From Gnetum montanum (Eukaryota; Streptophyta; Gnetopsida; Gnetales; Gnetaceae): a stretch of 51,375 nucleotides of DNA. The notes beneath the pieces are model-generated. The model did no database searches, had not been told where the DNA came from, and saw only the letters and a list, made by a program, of their open reading frames with translations. This document shows positions 10,742 to 21,860 of this stretch, one piece after another; positions within the stretch are counted from its first letter, which is position 1; each line of letters starts with the position of its first letter. The stretch is from positions 821,129 through 872,503 of the forward strand of contig MNCI01004113.1 of the NCBI GenBank assembly GCA_015680685.1, written 5' to 3'. Made by a program: the position numbers and the translations under genes.

Positions 10742-13588
10742 TATTGTCACATTTACACCATTTTTATGGAATAGATCTTATGAGGTAAGATCAACAAATG
10801 AAATTACCCAATTTAGCTTCTCAAAGATGATTGGAAAATGAGAGTTAAATTATTTATTTAAAATAGGGTAATGATGAGAAGCATGATGGAGAAAGGTGTT
10901 AAAGGAAAAGTGCTCTTTATATGCAAGGTGTGCACATTTTAAGTTCATAATTCCAAAAGCATGGAATTAATGAAAGCTTAGTAAGGTGTTTCTAGCCTAA
11001 GTTATGAATAAATTGTGGTTTTCCCATGTATAATGGTGGAGGTGAAATTTGGGAATTAATTTGAAAATTGTAAAATAGTTCATTTACAATTGTATCTCCA
11101 TTGGTTCTTACACTATGTCAGTTTATCAATTTTAGTATAGTGGTAAATTGGATGTTCCAAAGAATAATAAAATTAAGTGGATAAATATTTGCATCATTTT
11201 CCCTAGAAATATGCAAGAAACTCTATGGAAAACCAACGAATAACTCCATCACCTAAAAATCCATTATTATGCTATATATTCATATAATTCATTATGTCAT
11301 ATTTCAATCTATGGTGGTTTCCAAATTGTGGTAGAAAATTAAGTTGTAGAGCTAAGAATCCAAACAAACCAAAGGGAAAATATCTAGTTTAAGGGCTCAA
11401 CAGCATTTGATGAATGTTGGCAAAGAAAGATCATAATTTCAACACAAGATTAACAATATTCTTGTTAAATAGTGTTGAAAACAATCAACGAAATTGCCTA
11501 AAAATTCATCGTTATTCTGAAAGAGAAACCCTTGCCACATAAGAAATTACAACAATACGAAATATAGTAATAAATAAATGAAAACTCCAAATTTCTAGAA
11601 GAACACAAGCCCAATAACTAGGCAAAGAAGAAGATCTATATGAAATTAGTGTTCTAAAGAAAATGATCAAGCCAAACCTATAGGCATCAATAATTTGACA
11701 TTAAAAAAGGCCTTAAGCAACAACTATAAAATATTAGAAAATTCTAGACTTAGGAATTCTAAATAAAGGGTATTCATCATGGTGTTTTTCCATGGCAATG
11801 CTAGAAATATGGAAGACAGCTCCTCTTCTACAACCTGTGCATGAGCTCCACTTCACAGGGGTTCACACATTTGTAAGTCATCGACTCCGTGAAACCAGAA
11901 CAGGGCTTAAATCTATGATTTCTTCTCTGCAATGGAGGTAGTAGTTACAAAGCAACATCAAAGAATAACAAGTGTAGAGACCAAGGGCAACGTTGGTGGG
12001 AGTGCCATGCCTGAACCATAGTAGTAGGATCCAGAAGCAAGGGATGCAAGACATATAAGGAACACACTCAATAGAGGTAGCATAACAATGGACATGACAA
12101 CGACAAAGACAAACGTCGACACAAGGCACATTACATACAAACCATGTATATTAAGGTAACATGACCTTAATAATAATTTTATTTTAAAATAAAAACAAAT
12201 TATCACAAACAAAAAAACTAAGGTTTATATAAATTACAACTAGTAATTTTTTTTAAAAAAGGGAGGTTTACGATTTCAAACTGTGAGAATTTATAATTAT
12301 TTAATAAATATAACTTTACTTTTTGAAAATTAAAAATTTCTAATAAAAGTTATAATCTCTCATGGAAGTTATAAATAGATCACCTTGATATTTGTAAGGT
12401 TGTAATTGCCAAGATGACAATTGCTAGCTATGGCTTATTTTTCACATAGAAGTTATAACTTCTTAAGGAAGTTATGAATAAATTCCCTAGATATTTGTAA
12501 TTCCCTTAACTTCTCATGATTATTGTAGCTACCCTAAGGTCACTATAAAAGGACCTTCAAACATAGAATTAAAGGGAGATATTTGGGGAAAGGAAACTTT
12601 GAAGAATATTGAAGATTTCTTGTAAAGCATGGCTTGTTAAAGATATCAATTCAGCTACTTTCTTATAATCCTATGAGTTTATTCTTTTCCGATTGTTTTT
12701 AGTTACTTCGCTAATGGTTTAGAAGTATTGTGCTTGGCATTTAATTTTGGGATTTTTCTAGGTTTCCTTTATAGCTCTATTTTTGTACAATATTAGAGTT
12801 CTATTAAGGTTTGCCATATAAGAGCTTATGTTTTAGAACAACATCTTGAGCAATTTAATAGTAATGTCATGTAGAAATTACTTGTTTAAGTTTTGGAAAT
12901 CTAGAATATCTTTGATATTAAGAGGAGACTAAAATAGCTTCACTGTTTTAAAGTATATTTCCTTAGTATTTAAATCCCAAATTTGTCAAATTTTTCTAAA
13001 GGCTCCATTGAATGTAATTCTTGACAACTATTAACTAGTCAAAATAGAAGCCTATACTTTGTCGTTTACGTAGCATTTTTGGTAGTGTAATAAAATTATC
13101 GTTCATGAAATTACTTGTTGAGCTCAGAGGGTTTGAACAATTTGTAGTTAGATTGAATTGAAATAGCTTTATTGTGAAGTGTTTCCTCATGTCAATTTAT
13201 CTTGCTTAAATGTTTAAGATACCATACAAATCTACTTATGTTTCTTTTCTCTTTCTAAGTCCATTGAATCTTGTTCTATTTCTAGTTTTATTGCAGAATT
13301 TTCTCTCTAAGGGAAGTTAGGAGTAGATTGGTAGAATTATGCTCAAATATTTTATGAAACTTTATTTGTTACAAGTAGTGTACTATAGGAACTATATATA
13401 CTAAGTAATTGGACAAAATAGGAACCTTCAACAACTCACAATATTTAACAAAGTTAGCTAAATTTCTTTTATGATAGCCAATTATAGTTTCATGCACAAC
13501 CAAACCATTTCAACATTCACAATAGTAAACACATACTCACATTTAGTTTGTTTCATAACCACTAAGCCTATTTCAAGATATCTGGGAC
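10742..13588 (+). repeat. LTR1 of gypsy family X (5' LTR)
   Basis: A long LTR of about 2.85 kb. Its start (TATTGTCACATTTAC) matches the start of the second LTR at 38785 (TGTTGTCACATTTAC), with the canonical TG mutated to TA. Its end is placed just before a primer-binding-site-like sequence at 13589. Homologues are 38785-40004 (left part) and 42557-44370 (right part). A TATA box is at 12544-12550. Short open frames here, such as at 11878-12212, are not conserved in the other copies and are not genes. Confidence 0.75.
12544..12550 (+). promoter_or_regulatory. TATA box of LTR X
   Basis: TATAAAA in the context GGTCACTATAAAAGG, conserved at 43325-43331 in the other LTR piece; the likely core promoter of family X. 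Confidence 0.6.
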
Positions 13589-13606
13589 TTGGTATTTTCA
13601 GAGACC
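13589..13606 (+). promoter_or_regulatory. Degenerate primer-binding site of X
   Basis: TTGGTATTTTCAGAGACC resembles the initiator-Met tRNA primer site TGGTATCAGAGC with a 2-base insertion. The same position recurs at 30948-30965 and 44371-44387. It marks the end of LTR X and the start of the leader that element Y entered. Confidence 0.5.
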
Positions 13607-13617
13607 AACAAGCACCT

Positions 13618-15343
13618 TGTACTGTCTGAGATTGTCGGTACAACGTTGGAATGAACAAGCACTGGGAGATCTGCAGACAAGCACAAAAGACTCTACCTTC
13701 GCTTGGGGGTGATCTGGAATTGACGAAGATAGAGTACCTTGGATGGTCCGCACACGAATCAAACAAGGATTTCCCCAAACGTATGCCAATGTGCAATACG
13801 ATGGGTTATGTGTAGACAGCATAATAAAAGTAAAATAGAATGTAAATGTGCAAGAATATAAAAAAAGAGGTAAGCAAGAATGAATGAAAATGGTAACAAA
13901 TCTTGATAAAAAATGAAGCAATTTTATTGTAAAATGAAGATTATAGTGCACCGGTCTGAACGCAGTTGTGGATCTTACACAAGGCGGACGAAGAGCCCTG
14001 GTGGCTGTGAAGGGATAATGGTATGATGGTTTGGACTGCAAGCACAGCGTGAAGGCTGTATGGTCAACGTGCAGGGTAGAAGTCCAATGTGTAGGGTTGG
14101 TGTTCCCAATCGTCTCCCAATGTGATTTTTTTTTATATCCCCCTCGCCTCTCTTTTCTACTTGGTGGAAAATTGGGATTTTTATAGGTTTTAGGGCGTGA
14201 AACTCAGATCTGGAGTGGTATGAGTGGCCATTGGTGAGAAAATTTTAGGTTAGATGACATGTGGCTGCGTTGCCTGAGTGCAAATAATATTACAACTGTA
14301 AAGCATGCTGCATGCTAGCATGTACACACTGGGCATATGAACCTAGTGTACAGACTTGACCAACATAAAAGAATTGAACTTCACAAACGAACACTACTGT
14401 TACAACAGAAAATATTGAACTTGGCCCCTGGATTTGAGCTCTAGTGTTATGAGAATGCTGCCTGTGGATTTTTAGCTCATTTAGACTTGATCTAACATGG
14501 TTTTGGAAGGCTTCAAGTGGCATACACTGTGTTGCGCATTGGGCGTGCACGCTGGGCATGCAGAGTATGTATGCTCAACGTATAGGTCATGGGAGTGCAT
14601 CATTTCAAGGTTGAATCTTCATTTTTTGGAGCCTGGGATGATGCCTGACAATTACCTTGCCTCTGAGAGTCGATTGTAGGTGGAGATCTTATTCTGGGGT
14701 GCTTGTTCTGAGAGATCCTTGATGGTGCACGCTGGGCGTGCATGAATGAAAACCCATCATTTGGAGCCCAAAATTTGATTTTCAGGTGCCTGAGATGATG
14801 CCCATTAGTTTCCATACCTCCGGGAGTCGATTTCAGGTGAAAATATTACTCTTTGGTGTCTATTTTGGGCCATCTTTTGTGGTGTACTCTAGGCTGTATA
14901 CTAGTCAGCCTACACCAAAATGTACCCAGCGTACACACATGTAAATGCCTCATTTCAGGGCCCAACATTTGATTTTTAGGAGACTGAGAGCTATTGGCGA
15001 CCTTGGTGAAGGTCTTCGGGGGTCTAGACGCTCAATTCTGGCATTTTTTGGCTCATTTTTGAGGTCCAAAAGTTGCTGCACGCTGAGCTGCATGCTGGGC
15101 ATGCGGGCCTGTGTGAAAGAAGTATACTTAGCCAAAACTAAGTGTTTTAAGTTTGAAACTTGCAGTTCTTGTTGCCAGATGTTGATGTAGTCTCCAATGG
15201 ATCTCAGGGAACTTTTACTTGCTTGATTTGACTCCGTTTGATGCTGTTTGTGAAGTTTGCAAGTTTCAGTCATGCTGGGAAGCATCATGACTTAGCTTGA
15301 TTCTTGTCCGAAAGTGTTAGGTCCAAATTTTTGTGGTGTTTCA
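13618..15343 (-). repeat. 3' LTR of element Y (LTR A)
   Basis: 1,726 bp, bounded on the plus strand by TGTACTG and GTGTTTCA, and nearly identical to 30977-32762. A TATA box on the minus strand lies at 14178-14185. The sequence is studded with CAGCGTG/CACGCTG motifs, including the dyad TGCACGCTGGGCGTGCA at 14726-14742. Several sites that are CG in the other LTR are TG or CA here. Open frames inside are shadows. Confidence 0.9.
14178..14185 (-). promoter_or_regulatory. TATA box of LTR Y (copy A)
   Basis: CCTATAAAAATCCC on the minus strand; the counterpart in LTR B is at 31535-31542 (CCTATAAAAGCCCC). Likely core promoter for the sense transcript of Y. Confidence 0.55.
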
Positions 15344-15357
15344 TTGGCCCCTCTTTG
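15344..15357 (-). promoter_or_regulatory. Polypurine tract of Y
   Basis: On the minus strand AAAGAGGGGCCAA lies directly before the TG of LTR A. This is the expected plus-strand primer position and confirms Y's orientation. Confidence 0.65.
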
Positions 15358-15591
15358 TTGATGCTTGGAGGAATCGACCCGAGAAGTGTCGACAAAGAAG
15401 TACAAAACACGACAAGCAACTTAGTAGCATTGTCCTTTAACACTTGTCTAGATGTCCTCGCATCATGTTCAAAAGTACCTGGGACTGGGGAATGAATTTT
15501 TGAGATGATGTCTAGTGGAGATGTTTGCAACTGTGGAATTGGAAATTAATTGAGGGATTTTGTAGGTGTAGGAGACGAGTGTTCATCTGTG

Positions 15592-16153
15592 CTAACGACC
15601 CATGTTGGTCCTTGTTGATAGCCAGTATTTGGCAGACTTGGAACCATGACATGAGGTGTGCATCCTTTGGAGGAACAAGACTCTTGTATCAGGTTTAAGA
15701 GAACTTGTTGTCACAACCAAATCCATGCGATGGGGTGTAACATGATGGTTTGAGGCACAAATATTTCTTTCCAAGATAACTACCTTCTTACCTGGGGCTT
15801 GTATGGGAAGTGACAAGGGTCTTGTAGTTTGTTTTTCTCTTTGCTCTTTTTTTTGGAAATAACTTTCTTTCAATTTTGCACTCATGCTCATGTGCCGTGT
15901 TGTGTGTTGCAACTGCTTGAGAGTGTCGCAGCGTGCAATAGTGTGTTCAAAGTTTTGGATTATACTAGGTGTATCTAGGAACTGTAACTGGGTAGAAAAG
16001 GGAATGAGAGTGTTGGGGAAATGGAGAATGCATTGGGAATTGGGAATGTACTCTTGAATAGATTGATTAACTTGGTTGCATGCGTCAGAAACAATGTGGC
16101 ACCTTGTCACTGTGATGAAGTGTATCCATGTACGAGCACCACTGGGTGTCATC
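15592..16153 (-). CDS. Unknown ORF of Y in env position
   Basis: A 187-codon open frame between the end of pol and the 3' LTR. The first in-frame ATG is at 16152; the frame is also open upstream to 16236, but that part reads like intron, ending in TTTTGTTTGCAG just before GATGAC. The protein starts MTPSGARTWIHFITVTRC. It has a basic, Lys/Glu-rich middle (KLKESYFQKKEQREKQ) and no clear membrane segment or signal peptide, so I cannot call it an envelope protein. It stands out because most of Y is interrupted by stops. Position and acceptor suggest expression from a spliced subgenomic RNA. Function unknown; it could be chance. Confidence 0.4.
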
Positions 16154-16376
16154 CTGCAAACAAAACTCCAAGAAGACAAGAAAACCACAAGTGAATGACT
16201 TAGCCAACACTTTAGACATGAATGTGATTGATGCAAATGGAGGCACCATGTGAAACCTAAGGCAAAAAAATGAGCAGCAATAGTGTTTTCAGAGCTGATG
16301 TGATGAATGATGCGACAGGCACTGATGAGGAAATGTCATGAATTATAGCATCAAATGAATGTGTCAGATATGATCT

Positions 16377-16545
16377 TGCTAGTTTATAGTCTTAGTGGAC
16401 TGTCATGGGTTAATTTTACGTCATAACCCGTTGGACGTTGCCAGTTTATTGTCGTAGTGGACGATGCGATGCTAGTTTATAGTCGTGGCAGACTATGAAG
16501 AGGCAAGCTAGTTTATAGTCTTAGCAGACTCTAGTGAATGAGTGT
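16377..16545. repeat. AGTTTA-core minisatellite, cluster 1a
   Basis: Four degenerate units of about 28-60 bp, each with TAGTTTATAGTC or CAGTTTATTGTC followed by a GGAC or AGAC element. The same core recurs at 16579-16765, 20388-20460 and 25911-26196. Confidence 0.75.
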
Positions 16546-16578
16546 GACAGTTTGGTATCATGTCAGACAGAGCTCTCT

Positions 16579-16765
16579 GGTGTCGATTTACCATCATAAC
16601 GCTAGGACATTCTTTGGTATCAATTTACCATCATGATTCCAGGACGTATCTGTGGTATCAGTTTACCGTCATGATTCCAGGACGTATCTATGGTATCAGT
16701 TTACCATCAAGATTCTAGGACGTATCTGTGGTATCAGTTTACCATCATGATTATAGGACGTACAC
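16579..16765. repeat. 38-bp tandem repeat, cluster 1b
   Basis: Five consecutive units of 38 bp, consensus beginning GGTATCAGTTTACCATCATG and ending AGGACGTATCTGT. The middle three are almost identical. The array begins 14 bp after the pol stop codon on the minus strand (16779-16781). Confidence 0.9.
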
Positions 16766-16778
16766 ATACCTGTGATGT

Positions 16779-17951
16779 TTAGACGTGAAACATCTTAAGG
16801 TATAGGTGGTTCATTCGATGAGCAAGCTCATTACCATTTATATTAGCTAGCTTAAACGCTCCATTATCGTACACTTTGGTGACCAAGTAAGGCCTTTTCA
16901 AATTGGCTGAGAATTTGTCTGAGTGTTAGCGGACCACCTTAAGTACAAGGTCACCTTCTTTGATTGGGTGCTTGTGAATGTCGTGTTGATGGCACCGTCA
17001 GTGTTGCTTTTGATACCACTTGATTTGATCAAGCATTCGTGTGTGTTCTTCTTCCACCGAGTCGAGGTCAACAATGCGCAAGGCATTGTTTTGACCTTCG
17101 TCAAGGAGTCCAGAGAGTGTGATCCTTAGGGATGGTACTTGCAACTCCAGAGGTAAAATAGCTTCTAATCCATAAACAAGACTATATGGTGTTTTACCTG
17201 TGGATGTTCGATGCATAGTCTGGTAGGCCCATAACACGTATACTAGCTGCTCATGCCATCTTTTCTTGCTCTGAGTAACCATCTTCTTGAGAATTGAGAT
17301 GACAATCTTGTTCGTGGCTTCTGCTTGTCCGTTGCTCTGAGGGTAGTAAGGTGATGAAAACAAGTGCTTAATACCTAGGCTCTCACAGAACATTTTTTTT
17401 TCGACACTACTGAATTATGGCACATTGTCGGTGATGATAGTCATCGGGATGCCAAAACGGGTCACAATATTTTCTAAGATGAAGTTGCATACTTGTTTTG
17501 ATGTGATTTTTCTAAGGGGAATAGCTTCTACCCATTTAGTAAAGTATTCTGTTGCGGTTATGATAAAGCTATGTCCCATAGAAGATGGGGGGGTTATTGG
17601 TCCTATAATGTCTAACCCCCATTTCTAGAAAGGCCATGTGATTTGAGTTATATGCAATTCATTAGGTGGAACATGTATAAGATTACCGTGCTTTTGACAC
17701 ATATTGCACCTCTTGACCTTGGAAAAGCAATCGTACTCCATATGTCGCCAATAATAGCCTAAACGTCTAATTTTTGTTGCCATTGCTTTAGGCGCTATGT
17801 GCCCTCCGCATAGTCCTTCATTAACTTATTCCACGATGGTTTGGCCATTGGTACTATTAACGCATGTTAACAAGATGCCTTCATAGGATCTACGACATAG
17901 TGTATCTCCTACTAGTGTATATTATCTAGAGTGTTTTCATACTGCATCCTT
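16779..17951 (-). pseudogene. Integrase of Y
   Basis: C-terminal pol domain that would insert the element's DNA. The H2C2 zinc finger is readable at about 17820-17690 (GGHIAPKAMATKIRRLGYYW, CNMCQK). The core has DIIGP (first Asp), FILENIVTRFGIPMTIITDN (second Asp) and GQAEATNK (Glu), so all three catalytic residues are present. A stop lies inside the WPFxKWG block and another in front of the EKKMFCESLG segment. The stretch 17393-16998 is uninterrupted, followed by EGDLVLK and a GPY/F-like module (KRPYLVTKVYDNGAFKL) up to the stop at 16779. It is one of the best preserved parts of Y. Confidence 0.85.
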
Positions 17952-18560
17952 CTAAGAATTCGTTAGATATTGAGGTGGTTCACCATGTAGAAGGTACTCT
18001 TTGATGTCATTATACCATTCTACGGTGTGTGTCATGCTAACGGATGCTATGGGAAGTTCATCGGGAGCATCAATTATGGGCTTGTTGTAGCTCATGATGG
18101 AACTAGGCAGCGCACGAAACATATCAAGTGAGATATTTAGAGCTAACGTGGCTAGTGCATCTGCAATGGTATTATCATTTCTAGGCACATGTTGTAGTTC
18201 TATATTTATAAACTGTTTCAGCAAGTGTTTCATCAGGTCACAGTAGGGTTGTAGATGAGATGCTTTGCAAGTGTTAGAGGTGACTTGGTTTATGATTAAC
18301 TGTGAGTTGCCTCTAACTATGATACGTGTGATGTTTGAAGCTTGTGCTACCATGAGGCCTCTGAGGAGACCTTCATACTCTACTACGTTATTAGTATAAG
18401 GAAAGTTAAATCGGTAAGCAAAGGGTTGGATCTCCTCGAAGGGATATATGATAACGGTGGTAGCACTCCCCCCTCGGGAGGTGGATGCTCCATTGAAGTT
18501 TAATATCGCATCATAGTTATCAGGCACTATGTCAATTGTGCTTACGTTTTCATCTGGAAA
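17952..18560 (-). pseudogene. Second (archaeal-type) RNase H of Y
   Basis: Uninterrupted as part of the open stretch 18710-17952. Motifs in order: ILNFNGASTSRGG, FPYTNNVVEYEGLLRGL, IIVRGNSQLIINQV and NDNTIADALATLAL. The Asp of the usual FDGA and the Asp of the usual GDS are both Asn, while the Glu and the Asp of ADAL remain. The fold is well kept but two metal-binding residues are changed, so activity is doubtful. It lies between the first RNase H and integrase, as in Tat/Ogre elements. Confidence 0.85.
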
Positions 18561-19050
18561 CTCTGGATTAATCGTTGCTTGATCTTGTGTTGGTGATGCG
18601 ATCATCTGATTGACTATAGCTTGACCTTTGATGGATGATTGGGCTATGTAATGTAGGTCAAACTCAGCAATCATTGCCTTCCATCGAGCTATCTTGCTTG
18701 ATTCATACATTTTTTTTGTGATCGCTCTGAGTACATTGTTTTTGCAGATTATGTTTACTTGCTTTTAAAAGAGATAATGTCGTCATTTCTTCAGAGAAAA
18801 GATAAGGGCTAAACATGACCTCTCCACCTCATTGTATTTCTTTCCATAGGCTACTATTGTGTGGCTTAAGTAGTAAACAGGAACTTCAGTTCCATCATCT
18901 TATTTTTGGCAAAGCATAGACACGATTGATGAATCTGATGTGGCAAGGTAGATGTAGAATGGTTTATTTTTCTGAGGTAGATAAACTGTCAGTAATCGAG
19001 TTAGTGCCATTTTGATATTGTCAAAAGCTTCATGGCATTTGTGGGGTCCA
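18561..19050 (-). pseudogene. First (gypsy-type) RNase H of Y
   Basis: Follows the RT after a frame change near 19050. Landmarks are FYIYLATSDSSIVSMLCQ, GTEVPVYYLSHTIV, NEVERSCLALIFSLKK and ARWKAMIAEFDLHYI. The DAS-type first Asp is absent (YLATSD), as commonly seen in Tat elements where the added RNase H takes over. Stops interrupt it at three places upstream of 18710. Confidence 0.7.
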
Positions 19051-20311
19051 TTGAAAATGCACACTATTGCATAGCAAATGGTTCATGGATTTCAACTTAT
19101 TGGTCAGTTTTTCTATAAAGTGCCTAATGAACTGTAATCTACCTTGTAGGCCTTGAAGTTTGGTAAGGTTGCTTGGCGGTTGCAAGTTTGTGATAGCCTT
19201 CACCTTATTGGGGTCTACTCAAATCCCTGCTTCTGAAACTATGAATCCTAGCATTTTTCCTGATTTAACCCCAAAGACACACTTCTTTGGATTCATTCTA
19301 AGCTCATATTTTAAACAATGCTTAAGTACCAAGTCTAAATCTTGTATGTGCTACTCTTGTGTCTTCGATTTAACCGCTATATCATCTACGTAATCATTGA
19401 GCAAGTGAAGGATGTAATCACTAAAGATGAAGGTCATCGCTCGTTGATACGTAGCACCAGCATTCTTTAAACTGAAGGGCATCATCGTATAATAAAATGT
19501 CCCCCATGGTGTCATGAAGGTTGTCCTGAGTTGATGTTCAGGGTTAATTCGAATCTGATTATAGCCTGAGAAGCCATCCATAAAAGATAACAGTGCATGC
19601 CCAACAGTTGAGTCAACCAGTTGATCAATACTAGGTAGAGGAAAGTCGTCTTTTATGGTCACTAAGTTGAGGTCCCAGAAGTCAATGCATAGGCGAAGTC
19701 TTCTATTCTTCTTTGGGACAATGACCATGTTGGATACCCAGTCAACATAGTCAACAGCCCGAATGAAACCAGCTTGATAAATTTTGATGATCTCATTGTG
19801 AACCGCCAATGCTAGCTCAGGCTTAACCTTACGTGCTTTTTGTTTCACTGGTCTTAACTTCGAGTTGAGTATGATGTTGTGCTTGACTATTCGAGGGTCT
19901 AGCCCAGGCATGTCAGTGTAAGACCAAGCGAATGCCTTGATGTTGCTTTTTAGCACTTTTGCTATGTCATTGGAAAGTTGTGGGTCTAGTAAAGTGCTTA
20001 GTTTTAGTATCTTAACTTCGCCTCTTGGCATAGTGATGGGGGTTTCAATTAATGGATCCTTGATGATGTTATCGACTTCAATATCCAGTGATTTCGTCAT
20101 GCTCTGAAAGTCTTCTATCGTTTCCTCTGTCGATGCCATGGAGTTTTCGTAAGTCGATGTGCCTAAATCAATGGACTTTCTGATCATCTCACGTTGGATG
20201 GGTCCATATGGTCTGTTGATGAACAGTGGTGCAAATAGTTGCTTGCTATCCATGCTTGCTCCTACCAAGCCATAGGAAGCAACGTTAATAAGGGGGGGGG
20301 GGGGGGGGGGG
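19051..20311 (-). pseudogene. Reverse transcriptase of Y
   Basis: Copies the element's RNA into DNA. The stretch 20268-19351 (about 305 codons, frame open upstream to the C-tract) is uninterrupted. It holds AFAWSYTDMPGLDPRIV, the WVSNMVIVPKKN block, RLRLCIDFWDLN, LLSFMDGFSGYNQI (catalytic Asp) and NDYVDDIAVKS (catalytic YVDD). Beyond a TAG at 19351 the same frame continues with MNPKKCVFGVKSGKMLGF and LQGLQGRLQFIRHF to a TGA near 19050. RT core residues look intact. Upstream the frame enters a run of 20 C (minus strand) at 20311-20292, where the protease-RT spacer begins. Confidence 0.9.
20292..20311. repeat. (G)20 homopolymer
   Basis: Twenty consecutive G on the plus strand at the upstream border of the RT frame. 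Its true length is likely uncertain in any assembly. A second run of 14 G is at 21648-21661. Confidence 0.9.
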
Positions 20312-20387
20312 TTTGCTTATTATTTTATGACACTAATTCAAATATTTAAATATTCTTGAAGTATGCTAAAGTTGGTTTATCATCTCA

Positions 20388-20460
20388 CCTGGTCGCATGG
20401 CAATTTAAGGCCGTACCTGGCCAATCGCGGAAGTTTAGGGCCTTACCAGGCCATACCTAT
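20388..20460. repeat. AGTTTA-core minisatellite, cluster 2
   Basis: Two units of about 30 bp (AATTTAAGGCCGTACCTGG and AGTTTAGGGCCTTACCAGG). They are nearly the same as units at 25915-25940 (AGTTTAAGGCCATTTCAGG) on the other side of the antisense gene. Confidence 0.7.
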
Positions 20461-21860
20461 TCATTTATGATTTCTAGTTGATTGTACAACTTATAATCCT
20501 TATTAGATGTGAGACTACAAGACGAAGAGTATGCACCAAGGTGTTTAGTTTAGACAACAGGAGTCACTGTGAGAGGGAAGGTCTTATGTGGGTAATGTTT
20601 GGCCTAGTGCATATCTATATACTCTTTTTCTTTATTCTTGGTCTATTTATATTTATTTTTGTTTAGCTAACATTGTGTTTATTTTTATTTTGTTTTGAAG
20701 TAAAATACCCAAAGTGCCGATGTTCCATGAAGATGAGTTGACGCGGGCAATGAGGGGCATGAAGATTTACACCTAATAAAATTAACTTAAAATTGGACAA
20801 GTTACTTTTGTCACTGTAGTGGACGTAAACCCAAAGTCGAGCTAGAACCAAAAAGAACAGCATGAACCTAAGCTAAGCTTCAGTGTGAAACAGTGGGAGA
20901 TTTAGCATGACGAGGAGGCAAGGATTTGGTCATAGGGGGCAAGGACAGGCGAAGATCTGGTGTGAAGGAGGTAGCAAAGGCAACAAAGATCATGGCATGA
21001 AGCGTCAAATGAAAGTGTTCAGCGTGCACGCTCTGGAGAAACCCTCAACATGCAGGGAGCTGAAACCCCAACGTGAACACCCTGGAAACCCCAGCGTGAA
21101 TGCTCCATCATGTAGTTAGCATGCAACGACCAACCCTAGCATGAAGATGGCATGGAGGATTCAGCATGAAGCCTCAAAACCAGCCTCTAGCATGAACCCC
21201 CTTCACTTAGAAATCCTCAGCATGAACACCAAACAGAGACTTTCAGCATGCACATCCTTGCTCTAGTGTAAAGGTCTTGAACGTAGCACAACTCGATGGG
21301 CAAGGGAAAGTGGGTGAGAGACCAAGGAAGGAAGGAGCCTGACTTGACCTTTGCTGAGGAGAGTGAGGTGATGCTCTGGTGCCTTCCCAAGCCCATGATC
21401 CCATCATGGTCTAGATCAATGCTTCAGTAGACCCTGGTCCTCTATCTAAATTTGTGTTTTTGTTTACTGGTTTCATTAATTTGTGTTTGGTTATTCGTAT
21501 TTCGGTGCATAGAATTTGTATGAGGCTTGGCCTGTTTCTTTAGCGTAGATATTAGTGTGCAGGCCAGCGTTAACCCTTGTCTCCCTTGCTCAGCGTACGA
21601 CCATTTTTATGCTGGAATGCAATCTAGTGACATGCTCAGCGTGTAGTGGGGGGGGGGGGGGCCAAAATGCTCAGCGTGCAAGGTCTGCATGCCCACATTC
21701 CTAGCGTGCAGGGCCTACACGCCCAGCGTGAACCTTGAAAGATTTTTCAAGTGCTAGCCCCCCAGCGTAAAACCTACTCGTTAGATCTTTTTTTGTGTAT
21801 GTAGCTTACTTATCCTAGTTCTTGAACATGTGCAGAGGTCTTAAACCTTTCGTCTTAGTG
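20461..21860 (+). other. Leader region upstream of the antisense gene
   Basis: No convincing gene. From about 20960 to 21780 it is full of AGCGTG/CAGCATG words, such as CAGCGTGCACGCTCTGG near 21019 and CCCAGCGTGAACC near 21723, as in the LTRs of Y. A splice-acceptor-like site (TTGAACATGTGCAG) ends at about 21835, 25 bp before the ATG at 21861, so a 5' untranslated exon is possible. The frame at 20907-21119 is open but consists of these repeated words. Confidence 0.5.

Noticed and set aside
11878-12212. Two overlapping minus-strand frames in LTR X with hydrophobic stretches
   Set aside because: The equivalent positions in 39500-39800 and 42750-42950 have deletions and stops, so there is no sign of coding.
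14945-15288. Open frames on both strands inside LTR A (and 32302-32705 in LTR B)
   Set aside because: They lie in LTR DNA, overlap each other on opposite strands and are not kept open equally in both LTRs. The repeated YTLGY pattern is only the 12-bp array.
15592-16236. Calling the ORF after integrase an envelope gene
   Set aside because: Position fits, but no signal peptide, transmembrane segment or known motif is visible.
20907-21119. 70-codon frame upstream of the antisense gene
   Set aside because: Composition follows the repeated AGCGTG words, and there is no splice link to exon 1 that I can support.
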